DNA of 64,000 nucleotides from Pycnopodia helianthoides (GCA_032158295.1 CM063255.1:7159501-7223500); one strand, 5' to 3'. Shown: positions 24,501-35,654, counted from the stretch's first letter. Numbers and translations: made by a program. The notes: generated from the letters alone by a model not told the origin.

Positions 24501-27500
24501 CCAGATGGCTAGGCATTCTCCAGCTGCAGTGCCAACTCGGGAAGGGATAAAAAAGCTCCTGGACATGGCCAACGAGAAGAGAGCGCTACAGAAGGCACAA
24601 CATATCACAACCTGCCCATAATCATACATGTGGTCATTGCGGCCGAAACTGCCATTCTCTTAACGGGCTTATCAGACGCAGCCGACGCTGCTGCGCAGTA
24701 ACTACCTCGGGCGAAAAACCCAATGGCCGATTCTCGACCGAAGGAGGCCTAAAAGTAGCAGATGAAAATATTACAGAAGAGAACACTGCGGCATTCCATG
24801 ACAGAATAGAAGACGAAGAATTGAGGAAGAATAAGGCGTTACATTTTGAGAAGAGAGCCTATAGGTTGGAAGGAGGCGGGGTGATGAAGAAGTCTTCGAT
24901 CCTTCTCTTGTTGAGAATATAAGATGGAGAAGTGACAACAAGGATTACTGCAGCAATGAATAGGATAAGAAAGATAGAGATAGGTGGAGTATTGATCAAA
25001 GAGGTCTTCTATTTGTAGTGGAGAGTAGATGATTTAAGAGATGACATCAATGAATACTTCAGGAATGCATAATTAGAGAGCACACGATAGAGATGGGTGG
25101 AGTATTGATGAAGAGGTCTTCCATTTGTAGTGGAGAGTATAGTTGATAAAAAGATGACAAAACTGATTACTTCAGGTACGCATGGGATCAGAGAACAAAC
25201 GTTAGAGATGGGTGGAGTATTGATCAAAGAGGTCTTCCATTTGTAGTGGCGAGTAGATGATTTAAGAGATGACATCAATGAAAACTTCAGGAATGCATGG
25301 AATCAGAGAGCACACGATAGAGATGGATGGAGTGTTGATGAAGAGGTCTTCCATTTGTAGTGGAGAGTATAGATGATAAAAAGATGACATAAATAATTAC
25401 CTCTGGAATGCATAGGATCAAAGAGCACACGATAGAGATGGCTGGAGTATTGATGAACAGGGAAGTTCCATTTGATGATTTAAGAGATGACATCAATGAA
25501 TACTTCAGGAAAGCATGGAATCAGAGAGCACACGATAGAGATGGGTGGAGTATTGATGAAGAGGTCTTCCATTTTTAGTGGGGAGTAGATGATTTTAAGA
25601 GATGGCATCAATAAATACTGCGCAGTAGAAAAAGAAATTGAAGAGATCACATCAGGCTGGAAATAATGCGGTTTTAAATCGAGTCAGAGAGCTACAGGGA
25701 CAAATTGATTGAAAATGAAGAAGAAGCCTTCTATCTGCAGTGGAGAATAGAAGATGAGGGGACATCTAAGGAGTGATGCAACATTAAATTGGATCAGAGA
25801 GCTCAGTAAAGAGAGGGATTGAACTTTTATGAAGATGCCTTTCTTCTGCAGTGGAGAGAAGATAAAGAGATCAATGTATACTGTGGCCAGACTAGAGAAA
25901 ACAGTAGAGAGAAAGGAAAGAAGATTGATGAGAAGGACCTTCCTTTCGCAGTGGGAAGTAAAGGATGGAAATACAACATCAATGAATATGAAGCGTGACA
26001 TGGTATACAATGTCCTATAATGTGTGGCAGAGGGTGTTCCCCCAAATGTTCTCATACTTAAACACACTCTTTTCCTCTTGTACAGAAGTACCCAACTAAA
26101 ATCCTCTAAAGAACTCCCGAAATTTCCAGAACACAATGAAGACACAATAAGAGGGGCTACCATGCCATATCGAGCACTATTAAAATGTGGAAGACTAGAA
26201 TAAAGAAAGGAGATGGAATGGTGAAAGCGTCTTCTTTCTGCAGTGGATAGATGAAGAGACCGAGGCAGACTGGCTTAATATGAAGATATAGAGCCGTCGG
26301 ATAGAGAGGGTAGAAGATTGATGGAGATTCCTCCGAGTGTAGTAGAGTAAACAATGGAGAGATGAGGATGATTATTATGGAATCCCCCATCGATGCCAAC
26401 GGATGGTGTTTCACTGACATCTGGCGTCTTCATTGGTATGTCTTCTCGTGAGAAAGGAGACCTATTCTGGATCTGCAGACCCTGTTGCAGATACGACAGG
26501 GAAATCCGGTGCTTGAGATAATGACAACAAATATGTCTTGCCAACCGATCAATTTGTTACCTACCTCATCATGATACATTGTTCTGTGTGAAAGTCTTGA
26601 TCAGATCTGATCATGTTGTGTTGAAGATCAATCACTTACCCAGCACGATCCACAAGCAGCCTGGTCTCTGATGAGGGAAATGGAGTTGCATTGTGGCCAC
26701 TTCGTACGAGCATCAAACGTCGCAGGTATATCTCTGACACCATCGTGGACGAAGAGGGGTAACTTGTGTTCCTCTCTCAGTGGGTACTTGACACCCAGGC
26801 GGGATATCACCGACTCGAAGCTCTCACCTTTAAAATTGGCCCCGGCCTAAAGAAAGGAGATAACATGAGTTAGGAAGTAGACCATACCATGTGGCGTGTC
26901 GTCGTCGAGCGGTGAAGAGCACCGGACTCAAGCTCTGGTGTTTCTGATCTGCAGAGTGTGGGTTCGAGTCCCGGTCGTGGTACTTGTATCCTTTAAGCAA
27001 GATAATTTACCATAAATGCTTTGTCCTTTGAATGGGGCATTAAGCCGTTCGTTCCGTGTACTAGGATTGGTAGTGCACGTAAAAGAACCCAGAACACTTA
27101 TTGTGGGGGGGTTTTGGTGAACCTCAGTGTTTCTGGTTCACATAGCAATCACCCTTGTTTACAGGTTTTTCTCAAGGTAGCGAGCTACAGTGATTCAGTT
27201 CAAATAACTAGACGTACAGTGTTTGTAAACAACAAACACACAGGTGTTCGTGAGTGATGTCAGATTGTGTTTGAATGAAATGGGGACGACATTTAACATA
27301 GCAATTAAATGTCAGGCAACAAGCGTCTTGACATAAGGCTAGCTTCCACTCCGTTGCACTGGAATCAGTCGCGAGTAGTATGCCACATGCCACGTAAGGT
27401 ATTGGATCGAGATTTTGATATTTTAATGGCCAATTTCACTTAGAAATATATCTCAGGTCGTATGGGGTCACCCTTTGAATGTGATTTGTACAATTCGGCC

Positions 27501-28820
27501 GGAGCTTTTTTAGGGTGCAAGTACCTTACATGTAGCATTTATGGTTCTCCGATTATGATTGCTTTTAATATTAAACGTTGATTAATTGTTATGACGTCAT
27601 CGATGACGTCAACGCACCAAAACAATTTGGGTGTCATATACATACTACAATCTATATACATAGTAAGTTTCAAGACAATACCCTTCTTGGTTTATGAGAA
27701 ATGAACGTTTGAAATCTGAATTTTGAACTTCCGGTTTCAACCGGAAGCAAAGGTCATATGGTGTCACATTGTGTATGTGATTTGCATAATCTGGCAAGAG
27801 ATTTTTTATTGTGCAAATATCTTACATATAGCATTTGTGATTCTCCAATTATGATTTTTCTAAATATTAAAGAGTGATTTATTGTTATGACGTCATCGAT
27901 GACATCATCAAACCGAATTTCACACATACATATTTAAACACAAAGGTCTAAGTATTTGTGAAGTTTTAAGTCTAAAACGTTAATGGTTCATGAGATATGA
28001 CGAGTTTTCTTTATGTAAGAAAATTCAACTTCCGGTTTTGAGCGGAAGTAAAGGTCACATGGGGTCGTACCTAATGAAAGATTTGTAGAACTGTTCAAGG
28101 GCCTTCAGATGATACAATGATTAAAGGTGTACCATATTTGGTTCATAGGATACAACGTTTCCGCAAAAAAACCTTAAACGTCCGTTTTCGACCGGAAGTA
28201 AAGATCACATGGGGTCACATTCTGTGTAAGAGTTGTAAACAAAATGTTGAACTTTCATATGAAGCAAAGATCATGTATTTATCATTTATGGTTCTCTAGA
28301 TATGACGATTTACAGTTTTTCTCATTATTTTTTATTTTGGATGTTATGACGTCGTCGATGACGTCATCGCCCCGAAAAAGTTGCGGTTTCGTCTATACAC
28401 TAAGGTCTAAGTGCATGATAAGTTTCAAGTCTCTAGGAGTTATACTTTTTGCGAAAATTGCGAGAGAAGGATCTCAGATAAAGTGGAAAAAAAAAAACAG
28501 TAACAATAGGTTTTCGGGCGAAATGCCCGAACACCTAATAATACTAATTTGGATTTCATGTCCTTCATGGGTGATTTGTGAAACCGTTGCGCACTCAGGC
28601 AATTCTTATACATCGGTTTGGGGGCAAACCTAAACATCGTTACTCGCGGTACAGCTAAATGATGAACTCGGACAAAACAATTGTTCATCTTTCTTTCCCC
28701 CAATACCTTCCATGTTGTGCCCATGGCATTGATGCGAGCAACGATATCAGCTGAAACGTCAACATAATCCCGTGTGGCGGAGGCCAGAGCCAGCAGGCTC
28801 ACCAAGAGTAGACAACGCAT
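18432..28820 (-). CDS. CTSB: Cathepsin B (gene span, seven coding exons)
   Basis: Minus-strand exons 28820-28707, 26846-26640, 23963-23854, 23013-22784, 22162-22047, 21164-21036 and 18508-18432 give 983 bases, one short of 328 codons; the expected product is 327 residues. Seen: signal peptide ([15 protein letters not shown]), propeptide with [14 protein letters not shown], mature start near [14 protein letters not shown], active-site Cys106 in ACGSCW, occluding loop CDHHEPG with the two histidines that give peptidyl-dipeptidase activity, His273 in [11 protein letters not shown] and Asn293 in NSW. These sit close to human positions (108, 278, 298). It is a lysosomal cysteine protease of the C1A family. 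Exon 5 is 116 bp where 117 is needed, so the frame breaks after SIQSDVK. That could be a real allele, a young pseudogene or an assembly error. Confidence 0.95.
18728..19124. mobile_element. MITE, CACTGGACACTATTGG family, copy 2
   Basis: TTAA, then AGGCACTGGACACTATTGGT, ending ACCAAAGGTGTCCAGTGTCT then TTAA. About 390 bp, in the last cathepsin B intron, with the central palindrome GAGACCTCACGCGCGAGG. Confidence 0.88.
19590..20065. other. CpG-rich patch in the last cathepsin B intron
   Basis: Between about 19618 and 19680 the sequence is unusually GC- and CpG-rich for this window, and at 20062 a good plus-strand donor (CATACTG|GTGAGT) occurs. This could be a promoter and 5' exon of an unseen plus-strand transcript. 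No coding sequence follows that I can read. Confidence 0.25.
21036..21164 (-). CDS. CTSB: Cathepsin B exon 6: catalytic His and Asn
   Basis: Acceptor CTTGCAG, donor ATG|GTAAGA. Encodes [20 protein letters not shown] and [16 protein letters not shown], with the catalytic His (GGHA) and Asn (NSW). Confidence 0.96.
22047..22162 (-). CDS. CTSB: Cathepsin B exon 5, with a 1-bp deletion
   Basis: With the AAATAG acceptor the exon opens [11 protein letters not shown] and then loses frame; the following bases read [16 protein letters not shown] one frame over, through ADFPTYRSG. Length is 116 bp against 117 required by the flanking phases. The break is at a run of three A on the minus strand (near 22128-22130). 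A second AG at about 22141 would restore frame by dropping some nine residues. Confidence 0.9.
22784..23013 (-). CDS. CTSB: Cathepsin B exon 4: occluding loop
   Basis: Acceptor ATAATAG, donor TTTG|GTAAGT. Encodes [18 protein letters not shown], then [26 protein letters not shown] and DRHFG. The adjacent histidines of the occluding loop are kept. Confidence 0.96.
23854..23963 (-). CDS. CTSB: Cathepsin B exon 3
   Basis: Acceptor CCCGTAG, donor GG|GTGAGA. Encodes [17 protein letters not shown] and [18 protein letters not shown], the helix after the catalytic Cys and the disulfide-rich loop. Phases match both neighbours. It is easy to miss because a 120-codon open frame covers it on the opposite strand. 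Confidence 0.93.
24334..24745 (+). mobile_element. LINE relic, C-terminal end of a reverse transcriptase ORF
   Basis: Plus-strand reading [40 protein letters not shown], then after a frame change [17 protein letters not shown]. This is the familiar tail downstream of the RT domain in many metazoan LINEs, ending in a C2H2-like CxxC...H motif. Stops and frameshifts show it is dead. It lies in a cathepsin B intron, antisense. Confidence 0.8.
24750..26380. repeat. Minisatellite, ~114-bp unit, in a cathepsin B intron
   Basis: GATGGGTGGAGTATTGATGA with AGAGGTCTTCCATTTGTAGT recurs at about 24980, 25090, 25205, 25320, 25434 and 25540, with GAGATGACATCAATGAATAC and GGAATGCATGGAATCAGAG between. Outer units drift out to about 26380. 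Open minus-strand frames across it are products of the repeat. Confidence 0.85.
26640..26846 (-). CDS. CTSB: Cathepsin B exon 2: propeptide, maturation site, catalytic Cys
   Basis: Acceptor TCTTTAG, donor TGG|GTAAGT. Starts [20 protein letters not shown] and ends [13 protein letters not shown]. The oxyanion-hole Gln and catalytic Cys are present, but the usual QGSCGSCW reads QAACGSCW. Confidence 0.95.
26889..27205 (+). repeat. tRNA-derived SINE, near full length
   Basis: Head GTCGTCGAGCGGTGAAGAGC (A box) and GTGTGGGTTCGAGTCCCGG (B box). Body ACTAGGATTGGTAGTGCACG, tail CACCCTTGTTTACAGG and GCGAGCTACAGTGATT. Partial copy at 30222-30377; related heads at 53951 and 62785. Confidence 0.85.
27430..28535. 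repeat. Tandem ~300-bp units with palindromic TGACGTCA and CCGGAAG sites
   Basis: Three to four units between cathepsin B exons 1 and 2. TGACGTCATCGATGACGTCA, a perfect 20-bp palindrome, is at 27592-27611, with near copies near 27888 and 28346. CTTCCGGTTTCAACCGGAAG is at 27728-27747, with variants near 28030 and 28182. The array ends at a hairpin (GTTTTCGGGCGAAATGCCCG, about 28511). Confidence 0.75.
28707..28820 (-). CDS. CTSB: Cathepsin B exon 1: signal peptide and start of propeptide
   Basis: ATG lies one base after a CACAG acceptor, so an upstream 5' UTR exon is spliced on. Encodes [20 protein letters not shown] then [14 protein letters not shown], donor AAG|GTATTG. The [10 protein letters not shown] motif is the cathepsin B propeptide signature. 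Confidence 0.93.
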
Positions 28821-29020
28821 TCTGTGTTTGAAATGAAATAGGAAACTATTTATCTTTGACGTTTATAAAGGTACGACATCCAAACTGACAATAATACCAT
28901 TCTACAAAATATGGATATTATGCAATTAATATCATCAAAGGGGTCATGTACCCCTTGCTCTGACGTCACACAGTCCTGCCCGGGTCAGAATTGATCCAGA
29001 TTCCGGGTCACGTGGGGCCT

Positions 29021-29182
29021 GGGATCGATTTCACAAAACTCTTCCTAACTTAGGACTAGTCCTAGGCAATGCTAAGAGATAGGACTAGTCCTAAGTACTG
29101 GTCCTAACTTAGGACTAGTCCTATCTCTTAGCATTGCCTAGGACTAGTCCTAAGTTAGGAAGAGTTTTGTGAAATCGACCCC
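29021..29182. mobile_element. 162-bp perfect-palindrome element, copy 1
   Basis: Arms of 76 bp around a 10-bp centre (ACTGGTCCTA). Each arm has two TAGGACTAGTCCTA cores, themselves palindromes. Ends GATCGATTTCACAAAACTCT and its complement. Other copies: 34243-34404 and 52741-52902, each exactly 162 bp. Confidence 0.92.
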
Positions 29183-29714
29183 TGATCCTCCGGATCCAAG
29201 TAGTTGCTGCCGATAAAGCAATTGTTGCCACGAAAGCTTATGCTGATATTTCTTTTTAGAGTGCTGCAATTTCCTTTTTGCTATTACCCGACTATAATAC
29301 GACTACCCACTTATTGCCATTAAGTAGTGAAAGCAGACCAAGGACTTCGTAACCAGTGATTTTGCTTTACGTGTGAAGCAATTTCTATTCTAAACTTTAT
29401 TTTGTAAACACATAAATAAAAATCAAAAGAAAAGGTTAACGTTGGGTACCATTTTTCATACGCCATTGGTTTGAGAGCTACGACGAATGCAACAGTGTAT
29501 TCTATATTTCACTTTTCAGTGTTGTATTCAACGCTCTTTTATAGGGCTCTAGAAAAAGAACCGGTGACGTAAATGCACACACTAAATAAACTTAACTTGG
29601 TCAAATTCAATGAAGTGTTGTATGTGACGTCACATTAAAGGAATGAACACAAAATGGAAGGTCTGCAAACCTTGTTACAAACAACTAATAGTCAAAAAAG
29701 AGAAATTGTCTTAC

Positions 29715-29757
29715 CTGTAGCGTGTACTGTCAGAACTGACCCGAATGAACACGGAAT
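29715..29757 (-). other. CTSB: Cathepsin B 5' UTR exon
   Basis: Minus-strand CTACAG|GTAAGA gives a clean donor, about 30-70 bases after a TATAAAT box. It would splice to the CACAG acceptor just before the ATG at 28820. The 5' limit is inferred from TATA spacing. Confidence 0.6.
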
Positions 29758-29781
29758 GAACGCACGGCTGAACAGCAACCC

Positions 29782-29808
29782 ATTTATATTGCGAAAAACA
29801 TCACATGA
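29782..29808 (-). promoter_or_regulatory. CTSB: Cathepsin B core promoter: TATA box and MiT/TFE-type E-box
   Basis: Minus strand TATAAAT (plus 29782-29788) lies about 30 bases before the inferred start. At 29801-29808, just upstream, is TCACATGA, a palindromic-type E-box of the kind bound by MITF/TFEB factors that control lysosomal genes. Sites are seen; the regulation is inferred. Confidence 0.6.
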
Positions 29809-30221
29809 TTTTTGTCTCGTGACGAACAAGGAATTAAGTGTAAACAGGTCAAAGTATGCGTTTGATGATTGTGGTATAAGCTTTGCCAAAAAAAGGTAAA
29901 CAGGTGGACTAAAAGGGCTGGTAATCGTCAAAAATGATCTGAAAGATCACTGATTTTCATTCTACACCTTAGAAATATTCGACTTGTGCCCGGTAGAAGA
30001 ACGTATATTTTAACGAAGGGCTTACCGTAAAAGGGAGTAATTACAAGCAATTTATGTGCAAAATTGTGTTTCAAGAAAACGGAGCTTGAAAGTCAAGTAT
30101 AATAGAAAGATTAAAGCTGAATGGGAATTGAAAAAAAGTCGGGGGGGGGGTGGGTTGTCGATTACAGCAACAAATATAAAACAGTAATGCCATAATTAAT
30201 CCCCAGGAACCATAGAGTCTT

Positions 30222-30377
30222 ACATGAAGTGTACAAGGATTGGTAGTGTATACGTAAAAGAATCCAGAGCACTTATTGCGGAAGAGTATAGGGGTTACCC
30301 CCGGTGTTTCTGGTTCACAAAGCAATTAAGCACCCTTGCTTACAAGTTTACTCAGGCTTGCGAGCTACAGTAATTAA
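30222..30377 (+). repeat. Partial SINE, body and tail only
   Basis: AAGGATTGGTAGTGTATACG through GCGAGCTACAGTAATT matches the second half of the SINE at 26889-27205; the tRNA head is missing, as in 5'-truncated insertions. Confidence 0.75.
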
Positions 30378-30710
30378 AATCACGTATATGTATATGGTAT
30401 CCTTGGTTTCATTACCAAAAAAAATACTATAATAATAGTAGTACTACTACTAACACTGCCAGCATACATGCATGCCCGGAACACATTATTGGAAGGTTAA
30501 GCAAACACGTACTATGCCCATTTAATATCAGTCTGCATGTTTGAACGAACACGGTGCTGTTGGCATACGTATAAAGTTTTATTTTCAGTCGTTGAAAATG
30601 GTATAGTCCTTTTTTGGTTTGACGTGTTAGCAGAATGACAAAGTATCTTGGTATAAGTCTAAAGGCAGTGGCGTAACTAGACATATTTGTTGTTTTTTAT
30701 TTACTTATTT

Positions 30711-30714
<4 letters not shown>

Positions 30715-30772
<58 letters not shown>

Positions 30773-30812
30773 AGATTGATTGATTTTTTTTTTTTTTTTT
30801 TGGGGGGGGGGG
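30715..30812. repeat. (TGAT)n microsatellite, then poly-T and poly-G
   Basis: About 17 TGAT units followed by runs of T and G. Confidence 0.95.
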
Positions 30813-31485
30813 AGAAAGTACTTTAAGGTGTAACCTGTAACTGTCTTACCATTATTAAACACAGCTTCAAGAATCTAGGATGTTTAAAAGTGATTTTTTT
30901 TAGGCAAAGCGCATGCTGTTATAGACGTTCACCGTTTTATGGCATTCAACTTGACTCCCAAAACGTGGAAGGCAGTATAATATCTGCGTGTGCGTGTGAC
31001 GCAGTGCAAAGGCTACAGGGCCTGAATGAACCTGGGAAATTGGATTGAGACGATGACGAAATGTTCTGCTTTAAATGTGGGAGGTAAATAAAATGTGGAA
31101 AACCCCTTAATAATCAGGTTTCAGAAACGCTCGGTAGATTCGTACACGTTCCGGTGGAGGTTGAGCCGGGGTCCAAAGATTGTAAGAACGTTCAAAGAGA
31201 AGTACCACACGCACATGATCGCCTATCACACAAGCCGTCTCAGCCATACCCCAAAACAAGCCGCTTAACAAACTTATCTTCGTAGCAGCAAACTATAGCA
31301 AACATTTGGTGCTCGATATGGGGCGTGGTGGTACCCTCCCCCTCTATTGTGTCTTCATTGTGTGATTGGAAATTTTAGGACTTCTTTAGAGGTTTAATAT
31401 AATTATATATAGGCCTACATTAATAATATTACAAATTTAAAAATTTAAATATTATTATTGTTATTTGTTTTTAAATTTGTTTTAA

Positions 31486-31606
<121 letters not shown>

Positions 31607-33000
31607 TGGGGGGGGGTACTTCTGTACTAGAGGAAAATATTTTGTCAAGGTATGGGAACACTTAGGAAGGGGGGCTACATTCTGCCCCATATTTGGCATG
31701 GTGTAAAAGCAGGGAACAATCTACAGATAATTGTGAGCCCAGTTTATGTTCTAATAGTATAATTGTTATCAAATTGCCTACCGGTAATCCATTGTTAAAG
31801 TGACTTCTCATGCTGAGTTGTGTATCTACATTAGCTTTGGTAGGGAATAAGACTGAATCACTTATCATCTTCTATAGACCTAAAGATTTGTTGCCTTAAC
31901 CCTTATACCATACCTTTGTCAGTAACTTTTTAACGCTGTAAGTCCCAAAAGAGCCCGGTCCTGATGGAGTTAAAACGGGAATTGCCCGAACGAAAACAGT
32001 TTTTCACGTACAGTGTTTGCATGCCTCAAAGAAGGGGCAAATGTATTACAGGCGATACACAAGAATCAATCAACCACCATTTTTAAGAGATGAAAGTTTA
32101 TATTGATTATGAAACAATTCATCTAGATCAACTGAATAATAATACATAGCGTAGTTTAGTTGTTTTTCCTATCTCACAACAATTTATTACGACCAGAATA
32201 CACAGTGCTTACTTTTAGAAACAGTACTCAAAAGAGGGCGTCCTGTTTGTGTCTGGACGTTTTGTAAACATTACAATTACTACTTATTTACAAAAAGCTG
32301 TGAAATTGTCATCATTATTATTATTAATATTAATATATATGTTAGTCTTTTTTCCCCATATTATTCAAGTCAGTTTGTCTTGTTGGTGTTCAACTTTTGT
32401 TTGAGTTCTGGGGTTCGACGTTTATTTTATCACATTACTTTACTTGTTATTTTTGTTTAACTTTTAACTGTAATAAAATTTGTCTGTGTATTCTGTAGTA
32501 TACACCAATTTTATATTGTTTCAAACGAGCGGGGTTTGCACATTTTTGGACAGTTGTTTGACCTTTGCCCTTCCCTGGTCGGCCTCTGCTCGTTTAACAT
32601 TGTATTGTCCAAAGAGTTAAGATATAATAAATAAATGGAAATAATCAAAGTCCGTGATAACACGCTTCTTGTCGGATGAAGTTGCCTTCCCAAACGTTTC
32701 AAACAAGTAACATGCATAATATTCTTACTATTATTTTAAAGTTTGATCTTCGATTTTCTTTTTCAGCAGAAAATTCTGCAAAACTGTTATTAAATAGCCT
32801 TAAAAGTTTTTTTTTGTATCATAGGTAGGTCAGCCCTTGTATACTCAACAAAATTTACATTTTCGATTTCCCGAAGGCAAAATGTTATGCCCAAGATAGC
32901 AAACCCAAGGCCCGTGCAGTGCATTCACCCGTAATTCCCTGTACATAGGCCTATAACTGAGTTGACTTCATCGTATAAGTACATAATCTTTAACATCCAT

Positions 33001-33396
33001 TTAAAGGAACATTACAGAATTGGTAAGAAAAAAACTTGTAAAATATACTTTTTGATCACAGATTTACATACAACTTACACGGTCTAATGATGATGATAGT
33101 AGAAAACATCCCTTGAAATATTTCTGTCTGAAATGCCATATTTGATGAGAAATTAATAAACTAATTTTCCGATTTTAGTTTATCGCTCAGTGAGCGTTTT
33201 ATTCATTTTGTTGAATCTATGCGATTTCATGCAAATGTGTAATCGGTTTTTCACTGTTTTTCTCGTGACCCAGATGGCCGATCGATCTCAAACTTCTACA
33301 GGTTTGTCAGTTCATAGTTATGGTGGATTACATAAAGTGCTTACAGTGCCAGCAACTGTTTTGTTAGCAAAAACCAATTCTGTAATGTTCCTTTAA
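33001..33396. mobile_element. TTAA-flanked MITE, AGGAACATTACAGAATT family, copy 2
   Basis: TTAAAGGAACATTACAGAAT at left, CAATTCTGTAATGTTCCTTT then AA at right. About 395 bp, highly similar to copies at 5506 and 57792. Confidence 0.9.
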
Positions 33397-34242
33397 CAAA
33401 CATATTATACACCTTACGGAATAGCAAAATTAACGTGACGACTAAACTCGAATGCTTACACAGCACTTACAAAATATGAACATTTAGTTGTAGTACATAT
33501 TAAATACCTTTCTTAGAAATTGTACTCTTACGTGAAATGTTTGGGACCAAAGGTTAAAAGAAGTAAAGAACACCGCCTCGAAACATTTGATTTGACTTCC
33601 TGCTACATTTCTAAACGAAAAGATGCCGTGCAAACTTCTACTATATGAAAAGTCAACATTCTAAAACCAACAAATAAAACTTGTGATCAGAATTTAAAGT
33701 AGCAACTTTTAGTATATATGTTGACCTTTAAGTGAAGGAGTAACCCTAGCAATAAATGTCAAAAATGCGGAAACATTCCACTATGGCTCCATGTAAGCCA
33801 AAAGGTTCGATTAGCGGGAGCGGGGGGGGGGGGTTGAAACATAAAAACATAGCACAGTCTGTTAGAAAGACAACTGGAAGCCTGCCACAGAGAACAAATT
33901 TGCTCCCCTTTATCAGAGGGGTTAGATCTGGGTAGGTCTGTATGTACGTCTGTACAATTTTGTGCACGAAGTATGTGGGTGAAAATACTTTGCAGTCCCT
34001 CAAAAAGAAAAACCCACACAACTCTGGGAAGTGATCCCCCTCTTAGGTATGTGGAATGGTCCAGTCTAGGCAATCAATAACTTTGACTCCGCACCGCACT
34101 TTGGAGAAAACAGTGAAATAAATAACATGACCCATGACGTGTTACCAGCCCCAGCTCACTCAAGGGTTTTGAACCATCTCAGCTCCCTAGAGAGATTATG
34201 CAGCCTGTGATTATATAGTGCATCAAGCTAAATAAATCACCA

Positions 34243-34404
34243 GGGGTCGATTTCACAAAACTCTTCCTAACTTAGGACTAGTCCTAGGCAATGCTAAGAG
34301 ATAGGACTAGTCCTAAGTACTGGTCCTAACTTAGGACTAGTCCTATCTCTTAGCATTGCCTAGGACTAGTCCTAAGTTAGGAAGAGTTTTGTGAAATCGA
34401 CCCC
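34243..34404. mobile_element. 162-bp perfect-palindrome element, copy 2
   Basis: Ends GGGGTCGATTTCACAAAACT and complement. Arms and centre match copy 1 base for base except at the very end. Confidence 0.93.
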
Positions 34405-34791
34405 AAGACCATCTCTTCCCTCTTACGTGTACCCATTTACTCCTTGGTGAAATTAATAAATTCTAGTTTAGTGTGTTGCTGAGGGATACAATTTGTAACG
34501 ACCAGGATTCGAACCAGAACTTGATTCCGATGACCTAAACCGCTCAGCTATTATACGCCATCATTACAAACGCGGCTATTTTTAGAGCCGCAATCTCTAC
34601 CGAAAGATACTATTACTTGGTGTATCCTTAAAACTGTAAAAAAAAAAAAAACAGCAGATCACATAAAAAATATTTTTTTAAAAGAGAGAGAAAAAAAGGA
34701 AATTTCGCAAAAAGTGAAATACATTCGGTAATGAATATATTTTAAATGATTAAAAATGGTTACCATACTTACAAAGTGAAATCTTGAGCGC

Positions 34792-35189
34792 TTAAAGGCA
34801 AAGTACACCTTTGGTTTTGGGAACCGTTCGATTGTTGTAATCCTATATAAATGTAGATATATACAATCAAACTAACCAGTGAAAATTTCATTTCAAAAGG
34901 TGGTCGCGTTTTTGAAATATGGCCAAAATCCGCAGCGAATACTGTCCACGAATAAATAACAATCCCTAATAGGAATACACGATCTGAGAAACGTTTCTGA
35001 CAGAAACGTTGCTCAAATTCAAATTTTTGGGGATAAAAACGGACATATTTTTCCATATCCACATTATTTTGAATTGAAATATTTCTCAAAATGCTTTATA
35101 CTGTCGGAAGTTGCTGTACTTCTAACTTAGTCAGTTTGTATTGCCATTAATTTTTTAGAGTGATTACCAATAGTGTACCTTCCCTTTGA
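34792..35189. mobile_element. TTAA-type MITE, AGGCAAAGTACACCTTTGG family
   Basis: Left TTAAAGGCAAAGTACACCTT, right (inverted) CTCAAAGGGAAGGTACACTA. About 400 bp with an internal AGAAACGTTTCTGACAGAAA hairpin. Confidence 0.65.
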
Positions 35190-35648
35190 GATAAATAAAA
35201 AAGACTGGCGGGGATAATCGGTTAAAAAACACACAAAACTTGTGTGCGTGTGCGTGCCCATATACCCGCCAACTTTCGGGGGGACTTTAAACAACAGTCG
35301 CTTCGCTTTCGTGAACAAATCTAAAGGGGACATCCTAACAATGGGAGAACAAAGAGGAGTTATCGATAAACGGGATTCACAAATGTGTGATTTCATATTC
35401 ACTACCTTATGGAGACCGAGAACAAAACAGAAAAGGGATAACAAAGCGTCTCCATAGGGAAATTCTAAAGACTGGGTTGCTCCACAAGGAATTTTGTGTA
35501 CAAAGTCTATGGGAGGTTCTTAACTACAGGGACAAAGGAAAGAACAAAAGATGTCTCCACAGGGATGCAAAAAATAGAATGTTTTGTGTGTGTGTTTTGA
35601 AATACTTGCAAGTTTGAAGGCTGCTCGATGGCTGTGCGTATTTCATAC

Positions 35649-35654
35649 TTTATT
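35649..35654 (-). terminator. Poly(A) signal right after the stop codon
   Basis: Plus TTTATT, so AATAAA on the minus strand, three bases past TAA. The 3' UTR would be only some 20-35 bases if this is used. Confidence 0.6.

Noticed and set aside
25009..26163. Minus-strand ORFs of 60-160 codons
   Set aside because: They read through the 114-bp minisatellite; repeated peptides follow from repeated DNA.
26889..26990. tRNA gene
   Set aside because: A and B boxes are present but the stems do not fold as a tRNA, and related copies with the same 3' body show it is a SINE; same for 6640-6730, 17100-17160, 62785-62860 and 36690-36770.
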